Source: Candidatus Nitrosopelagicus sp. (GTDB taxonomy: Archaea; Thermoproteota; Nitrososphaeria; Nitrososphaerales; Nitrosopumilaceae). Taken from it: 35,553 nucleotides of DNA. The DNA is taken from contig JAOMDR010000014.1 in NCBI GenBank assembly GCA_028345575.1, forward strand, positions 1 to 35,553. The letters run 5' to 3'. The translations under genes and the position numbers were made by a program. The notes beneath the pieces were generated by a model. That model was not told where the DNA came from. It worked only from the letters and a program-made list of their open reading frames with translations, and did no database searches. Position 1 is the first letter of the stretch, and each line of letters opens with the position of its first letter. Positions 31,851 to 35,553 of this stretch are shown one piece after another.

Positions 31851-33749
31851 ATGTCAGAATTAGATATTAAAAATATTGGATTAAAAGTTGGCTTGGAGAT
31901 TCATCAACAATTAGATACAAAAAAGAAACTATTTTGTGACTGTACTCCGATAGAAGAGGAAGAGTTTTCAATAAAATTTTCAAGAAAACTAAGAGCAGCA
32001 AAAAGTGAATTAGGAAAGATAGATCCTGCTGCACTTTTTGAGAGTACTAAATCAAAAACTATAGTTTACTATGCAAACCCGAAAAGTAGTTGTTTAGTAG
32101 AAGAAGATGAAGAACCACCACATGCACTAGATACTGATGCAAAGAATATTGCACTCTTGATAAGTTCTGCATTAGGATCAAAAATTTTTTCAGAAATTCA
32201 CGTAATGAGAAAAACAGTAATTGATGGTTCAAACACAACCGGATTTCAAAGAACAATGCTTGTTGCACAAGGAGGGTATATCGAGGTAGAGGGTAAGAAA
32301 GTAGGAGTTCAATCAATCTGTCTTGAAGAAGATGCGGGAAAATTAATCAAAGATGAAGGAAATCATAGATTTTTTAGTTTAGATAGACTTGGAGTTCCTT
32401 TAGTTGAAATTGCATTAGATCCTGTCGAAGGAGATCCAAAATTTGTAAAAGATATTGCATTAACGTTAGGTAGATTATTACGAGTTACAAAAAAAGTGAT
32501 GCGAGGAATTGGAACAATTAGACAAGATGTGAATATTTCTGTCGAAGGAGGAGGCGTTATTGAAGTAAAAGGTGTTCAGCAATTAGATCAATTAGAAAAA
32601 ATTATTGAATTTGAAGCAAAAAGGCAACATGGATTAAAAATAATTTCAGAGAAAATTAATCAGACGGAATTTACAGGAATTGATAGAAAACAAGATGTCT
32701 TTGATGTTACAGAGGTAATGCAAGAGTGTAATTCAAAGATTATTAAAAAATCAATAGAAAAACAAGAGAAAATTTTTGGAATAAAAATTAAAAAATTGAA
32801 AGGAATATTTGGTTTCGAGCCATATTCAGATGTGAGATTAGGAAAAGAGATTGGACAATTAGTGAGATTTTTTGGTATTGGTGGTGTTTTTCATTCAGAT
32901 GAATTACCAAATTATGGAATTGAAGACATAGATATCAAACGAGTTACTGAAAAATTAGATATTCAAAATGATGATGCATTTTTAATTATTGCTGGTGAAA
33001 AAATTTCAGTAGGATTTGCAATTGATTCTATAATTAATAGAATTGAGCTTGCAAAGAATGGACCACCTGCTGAAACTCGAGCCGCTACTCAAAATGGAGA
33101 TACCATATTTCTAAGACCTAGACCAGGTGCATCTAGAATGTATCCAGAAACTGACATACCTACAGTGAAAGTAACAAATGAAGAACTTGTGCAAGTAAGA
33201 TCCAATATACCAAAACCATGGGAAGAATCAATCAAAGAATTAGAGGAAAAATATGAAATTAATTATCAGCTTGCAGAACAAATTTTTGATTCAGAATATT
33301 TTGAGATTTTTGAAAAAATATGTTCTAAAAAACAAAATTCACCAAATTTTGTCGTATCCGTTCTGTGTTCAACTATAACTAATTTAGAGAGAAGTGGATT
33401 AGATTCTAGCTTATTGAATGATGAACAAATAATGATGACATTTGAATTATTAGGACAAGAAAAAATAAACAAAGAATCAATTCAAATAATTTTTGAACAA
33501 ATAATGTCTAAGAAAGTAAGTACTGTCTTACAAGCATTAGAAAATGCATCTATAACTCAATTGACTGAAAATGAATTAGATATTATCCTAGATAAAATAA
33601 TTCAAGATAATACCGATAAAATAAAACAAGAACAAATGCGTGCATTAAGTGGTATAATGGGAATAGCGATGAAAGAGGTTAGAGGAAAAGCATCTGGCAA
33701 GATTATTAATCAGAAATTAAAGGAAAAAATTCAGAATTTCCTAAATTAA
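31851..33749 (+). CDS. gatE: Glu-tRNA(Gln) amidotransferase subunit E
   Basis: A 632-residue subunit that binds tRNA(Gln) and phosphorylates Glu-tRNA before amidation with ammonia from GatD. The GatB/E catalytic cradle starts KVGLEIHQQLDTKKKLFC, followed by VMRKTVIDGSNTTGFQRT, GVQSICLEEDAGKL and RQDVNISVEGG. An AspRS-type (GAD) insertion lies at about 270-400, and after RPRPGASRMYPETDIP come the helical and YqeY-like tail domains to the end (SGKIINQKLKEKIQ). Length is as expected for GatE rather than GatB. It is co-transcribed with gatD (6-nt gap). Confidence 0.97.
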   Translation: MSELDIKNIGLKVGLEIHQQLDTKKKLFCDCTPIEEEEFSIKFSRKLRAAKSELGKIDPAALFESTKSKTIVYYANPKSSCLVEEDEEPPHALDTDAKNIALLISSALGSKIFSEIHVMRKTVIDGSNTTGFQRTMLVAQGGYIEVEGKKVGVQSICLEEDAGKLIKDEGNHRFFSLDRLGVPLVEIALDPVEGDPKFVKDIALTLGRLLRVTKKVMRGIGTIRQDVNISVEGGGVIEVKGVQQLDQLEKIIEFEAKRQHGLKIISEKINQTEFTGIDRKQDVFDVTEVMQECNSKIIKKSIEKQEKIFGIKIKKLKGIFGFEPYSDVRLGKEIGQLVRFFGIGGVFHSDELPNYGIEDIDIKRVTEKLDIQNDDAFLIIAGEKISVGFAIDSIINRIELAKNGPPAETRAATQNGDTIFLRPRPGASRMYPETDIPTVKVTNEELVQVRSNIPKPWEESIKELEEKYEINYQLAEQIFDSEYFEIFEKICSKKQNSPNFVVSVLCSTITNLERSGLDSSLLNDEQIMMTFELLGQEKINKESIQIIFEQIMSKKVSTVLQALENASITQLTENELDIILDKIIQDNTDKIKQEQMRALSGIMGIAMKEVRGKASGKIINQKLKEKIQNFLN

Positions 33750-33791
33750 TAAAATACCAGTAGATGAATAAAAGAGAATAAGTTAAGGGGA

Positions 33792-34052
33792 TTAACTTTT
33801 TGTCTTTCTACTACCAGTACCTCTACCAGTTGTACGTGTTCTGCCTTTGGTAGATACTTTTTTTGTCGTTGGAGTTGATGATAATTTTCTTTTTCCCGTA
33901 CCGCGACCTGTTGAAACGCTACGATTTCCTGCAGCTTTCTTTTTGGTCTCCTGATATTCTTTGTAAGAATCTCCAGAAAAGGTTGATTTCTTACTAGTGT
34001 CAGTCTTTCTACGAGTTGTGCCTCTACCACCAACACGGGTTACTTTTGCCAT
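33792..34052 (-). CDS. very basic low-complexity protein, 86 residues
   Basis: Not recognised. The protein is almost entirely K, R, T, S and G, without hydrophobic core, Cys or membrane segment; one short acidic/aromatic patch (DSYKEYQE, residues about 28-35) interrupts it. A short repeat TGRGTGxRK occurs twice (around residues 48-56 and 75-83). This composition suggests nucleic-acid binding, for example a chromatin, rRNA or RNA-chaperone-like protein, but no family is recognised. A minus-strand TATA-like CTTTAAAAC (34073-34082 region) is centred 26 nt before the ATG, which supports a real leaderless gene. It lies in the minus strand behind gatE. Confidence 0.65.
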   Translation of the reverse strand: MAKVTRVGGRGTTRRKTDTSKKSTFSGDSYKEYQETKKKAAGNRSVSTGRGTGKRKLSSTPTTKKVSTKGRTRTTGRGTGSRKTKS

Positions 34053-34072
34053 GGAAAATAGGCAAACTACAG

Positions 34073-34082
34073 TGTTTTAAAG
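34073..34082 (-). promoter_or_regulatory. TATA-like box of the basic 86-residue protein gene
   Basis: GTTTTAAAGT on the plus strand (ACTTTAAAAC on the minus strand) is centred 26 nt before the ATG that ends at 34052. It is a main argument that this low-complexity frame is a real gene. Confidence 0.5.
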
Positions 34083-34112
34083 TTGTTCATAATGATAATG
34101 AAATAATTTATG

Positions 34113-34192
34113 TGGAAAGTTGGATTTGAACCCATAAATTCCAATAGATAACGATCTAGACATTTTCACCAGCGATTAGGCTGAGAGTTTCC
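34113..34192 (-). other. tRNA-like sequence, probably degenerate
   Basis: Read on the minus strand, about 80 nt run from GGAAACT to AACTTTCCA. The ends can pair in six of seven positions, a D-arm-like CAGC...GCTG hairpin follows, and GGGTTCAAATCC resembles a T-loop. However, the D-loop lacks GG, the T-stem has mismatches or an enlarged loop, and no proper anticodon arm can be drawn. It is therefore best taken as a tRNA-derived relic or an unrelated structured element rather than a functional tRNA; an intron at an unusual position could also hide a real one. Confidence 0.3.
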
Positions 34193-34268
34193 CAATGAAA
34201 ATTTTGTATTTTCAAGAATAAGTTCCTATTCACAAAATATTGAAATGTAAGAGAAATTCTGTAGGTTT

Positions 34269-34433
34269 ATGTCATTTTGGGAAATTGTTCTGGATAATGA
34301 GAAAGAAATTCTAGGAAGATATAATCAGGAATATTTTACCGAACAAAAAATTGGAGAAATTATTAAAAAACTGTATGAACAAGAAATCAAACAAGGCCAT
34401 AATCTAACAATTAGATCATCAAAGAAAAATTAA
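34269..34433 (+). CDS. small hypothetical protein, 54 residues
   Basis: Not recognised. The protein begins MSFWEIVLDNEKEILGRY and is mostly charged and helical (EQKIGEIIKKLYEQEIKQG), ending in a basic tail. No Cys or membrane segment. An AAAATATTGA box (about 34235-34244) lies near leaderless distance from the ATG. Its stop overlaps the convergent dnaJ stop by the tetramer TTAA, a geometry seen for other real gene pairs in this window, and this supports coding. The bases from 34193 to 34268 before it hold two short hairpins (34196-34214 and 34216-34231) but no other gene. Confidence 0.6.
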   Translation: MSFWEIVLDNEKEILGRYNQEYFTEQKIGEIIKKLYEQEIKQGHNLTIRSSKKN

Positions 34434-35527
34434 TCAGATTTTTTGAATTCATCTAATAGAGATTTTTGTTGTTTTGTTAATTTTTTTGGAATTTCTACTA
34501 CAATATGTACAAAAAGATCACCACGTCGATTAGAATTTTGGCTAGGTAATCCTTGAGATTTTATTTTTAAGATTGAGTTTGGTTGAGTTCCAGATTCAAT
34601 TTTTAATGTTTCTATTTTCTCAAGTGTTTTGACATTAATTTCAGTACCTAAACTTGCATCAATCATAGAAAGTTTTGCATCACAGTATAGATCTATACCA
34701 TCACGTCTAAAGTGTGAATGTGGTTCAACACGTACACGTACAATTAGATCACCATTATCGCCATCTGGAATAGATTCACCTTCACCTTGAATAACATAAT
34801 CACCATTGTCAATTCCGGATGGGAGATTAAATGAAAGATGTTTTGTTCCTTTAATTTTTCCACGTTGACATTTTTTACATGGATCTTTAATAATTTCTCC
34901 TCGTCCTCTACATGTTCCACATGCTTGAGCAGTTTCTAATAGGAATCCACCCATATTTTTTCGGACTCGAACTTGTCCACGACCATTACAATCTTTACAA
35001 GTTGCTTTTGATGTTCCAGGTTTACATCCCGTACCACTACAATCAGGACAATCTACATATTTCTGGAGATCAAGTTCAATTTGTTTCCCATGTAATACAT
35101 CTTCCAAAGTAATATAACATTCATGTAAAAGATCATTTCCACGTGAACGACCAAATCCTCTACCACCTCCACCAAATAGATTTTCAAAAACAGATCCGAA
35201 TCCTCCACCGCCACGTCCTCCCTGACCGCTAAATAGATCATTGAAAATATCATTGAAGTTACCACCTGCACCTCTAAAGATGTCTTCAGTAGAGTATCTT
35301 CCATCTACACCTTCGTGTCCATGTTGATCATATAGATCACGTTTTGATGAATCTGAAAGAACAGCATATGCTTCAGAAATTTCTTTAAAATGTTCTTGCG
35401 CATCAGGAGATTTATTTCTATCAGGATGAAATTTTAAGGCTAATTTCCTATATTGTGATTTAATTTCATCAGGATTAGAAGATTTTGTGACTCCTAATAC
35501 TTCATAATAATCACGTTTAGCACTCAT
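34430..35527 (-). CDS. dnaJ: chaperone DnaJ (type I Hsp40)
   Basis: A 365-residue co-chaperone that delivers substrates to DnaK and stimulates its ATPase. The J domain has the HPD motif at 34-36; the Gly/Phe-rich region spans about 75-125 (GGRGGGGFGSVFENLFGG); the zinc domain has four CxxC units (CPDCSGTG, CKDCNGRG, CGTCRGRG, CKKCQRGK, the last lacking the strict CxGxG pattern); the C-terminal substrate-binding domain follows to residue 365. It is bacterial-type, in line with early transfer of the DnaK system to mesophilic archaea. Its partner genes, probably dnaK/grpE, would lie beyond the window edge, 26 nt after its start. Confidence 0.96.
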   Translation of the reverse strand: MSAKRDYYEVLGVTKSSNPDEIKSQYRKLALKFHPDRNKSPDAQEHFKEISEAYAVLSDSSKRDLYDQHGHEGVDGRYSTEDIFRGAGGNFNDIFNDLFSGQGGRGGGGFGSVFENLFGGGGRGFGRSRGNDLLHECYITLEDVLHGKQIELDLQKYVDCPDCSGTGCKPGTSKATCKDCNGRGQVRVRKNMGGFLLETAQACGTCRGRGEIIKDPCKKCQRGKIKGTKHLSFNLPSGIDNGDYVIQGEGESIPDGDNGDLIVRVRVEPHSHFRRDGIDLYCDAKLSMIDASLGTEINVKTLEKIETLKIESGTQPNSILKIKSQGLPSQNSNRRGDLFVHIVVEIPKKLTKQQKSLLDEFKKSD

Positions 35528-35553
35528 GGATAATCTGCTTAATCAATTATTAA

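Noticed and set aside
33746-34036. Minus-strand frame of 96 codons overlapping the basic 86-residue gene
   Set aside because: Repetitive Val/Gln/Leu-rich shadow of the low-complexity gene in another frame. The 86-residue frame has an ATG at leaderless distance from a TATA box, so I prefer that one, though neither is proven.
34113-34192. A functional tRNA gene on the minus strand
   Set aside because: D-loop GG, T-stem pairing and anticodon arm are not satisfied; kept only as a low-confidence tRNA-like element.
35053-35304. Minus-strand frame of 83 codons inside dnaJ
   Set aside because: Out-of-frame shadow of the Gly/Phe-rich region of DnaJ.
1-35553. CRISPR arrays, insertion sequences, prophage genes or integrases
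   Set aside because: No regularly spaced repeats, transposase, integrase or phage structural motifs were seen on either strand.

Overview
The window is strongly AT-rich, gene-dense archaeal chromosome and most likely comes from an ammonia-oxidising thaumarchaeon (Nitrososphaerota, Nitrosopumilus/Nitrosarchaeum-like). Archaeal markers are the GatD/GatE tRNA amidotransferase, aPelota, a Cdc48/VAT AAA+ ATPase, archaeal uL2, an NcsA-type tRNA thiolase and an archaeal SRP RNA whose 5' and 3' ends pair. They occur beside a bacterial-type DnaJ, a mixture known from this phylum. Many genes have an A/T-rich TATA-like box centred about 26 nt before the start codon, which points to leaderless transcripts. 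The phylum assignment is inference from gene content; no marker phylogeny was possible.

Region 1 (1-18566) is a surface glycan / glycosylation region. A tight plus-strand operon (1-4211) holds the C-terminal part of a UDP-glucose dehydrogenase, a cupin sugar epimerase-like protein, a sugar C-methyltransferase, a UDP-glucuronate-decarboxylase-like SDR and a GT2 glycosyltransferase; galU follows. Together they can convert glucose-1-P to UDP-glucose, UDP-glucuronate and a pentose or branched sugar. A flippase-like membrane protein converges on galU. A minus-strand set follows (PIG-L deacetylase, formyltransferase, shortened sugar-dehydrogenase relative), suggesting acetyl-to-formyl exchange on an amino sugar. 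Next come three GT4-like glycosyltransferases, an asparagine-synthetase-like protein without its glutaminase domain, an SDR epimerase, an anchored alpha/beta hydrolase, a DegT aminotransferase, a PglD/NeuD-like acyltransferase and a NodB-like protein.

Region 2 (18580-22835) begins with a radical SAM protein resembling the tetraether lipid synthase Tes, divergent from a TrmB-family regulator. It continues with a DtxR-family metal regulator, a 54-residue Cys-rich protein, a YjbQ protein, a nested inverted-repeat element that may be an unrecognised small RNA, and an unknown 132-residue protein.

Region 3 (22864-35527) is core informational housekeeping: pelA, cutA, a site-2 protease, ncsA, SRP RNA, a DUF5655-like protein, acylphosphatase, rpl2, cdc48, gatD and gatE. 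It ends with a very basic 86-residue protein, a tRNA-like relic, a 54-residue orphan and dnaJ.

Ten convergent gene pairs lie in the window. Five overlap by exactly 4 nt through a shared stop-codon tetramer, and three more are 0-5 nt apart, so there is almost no room for terminators between them. The candidates most worth following up are the deacetylase/formyltransferase/dehydrogenase-like operon, the nested hairpin at 22300-22366, the 11-bp inverted repeat at 10406-10434 and the small orphan proteins.
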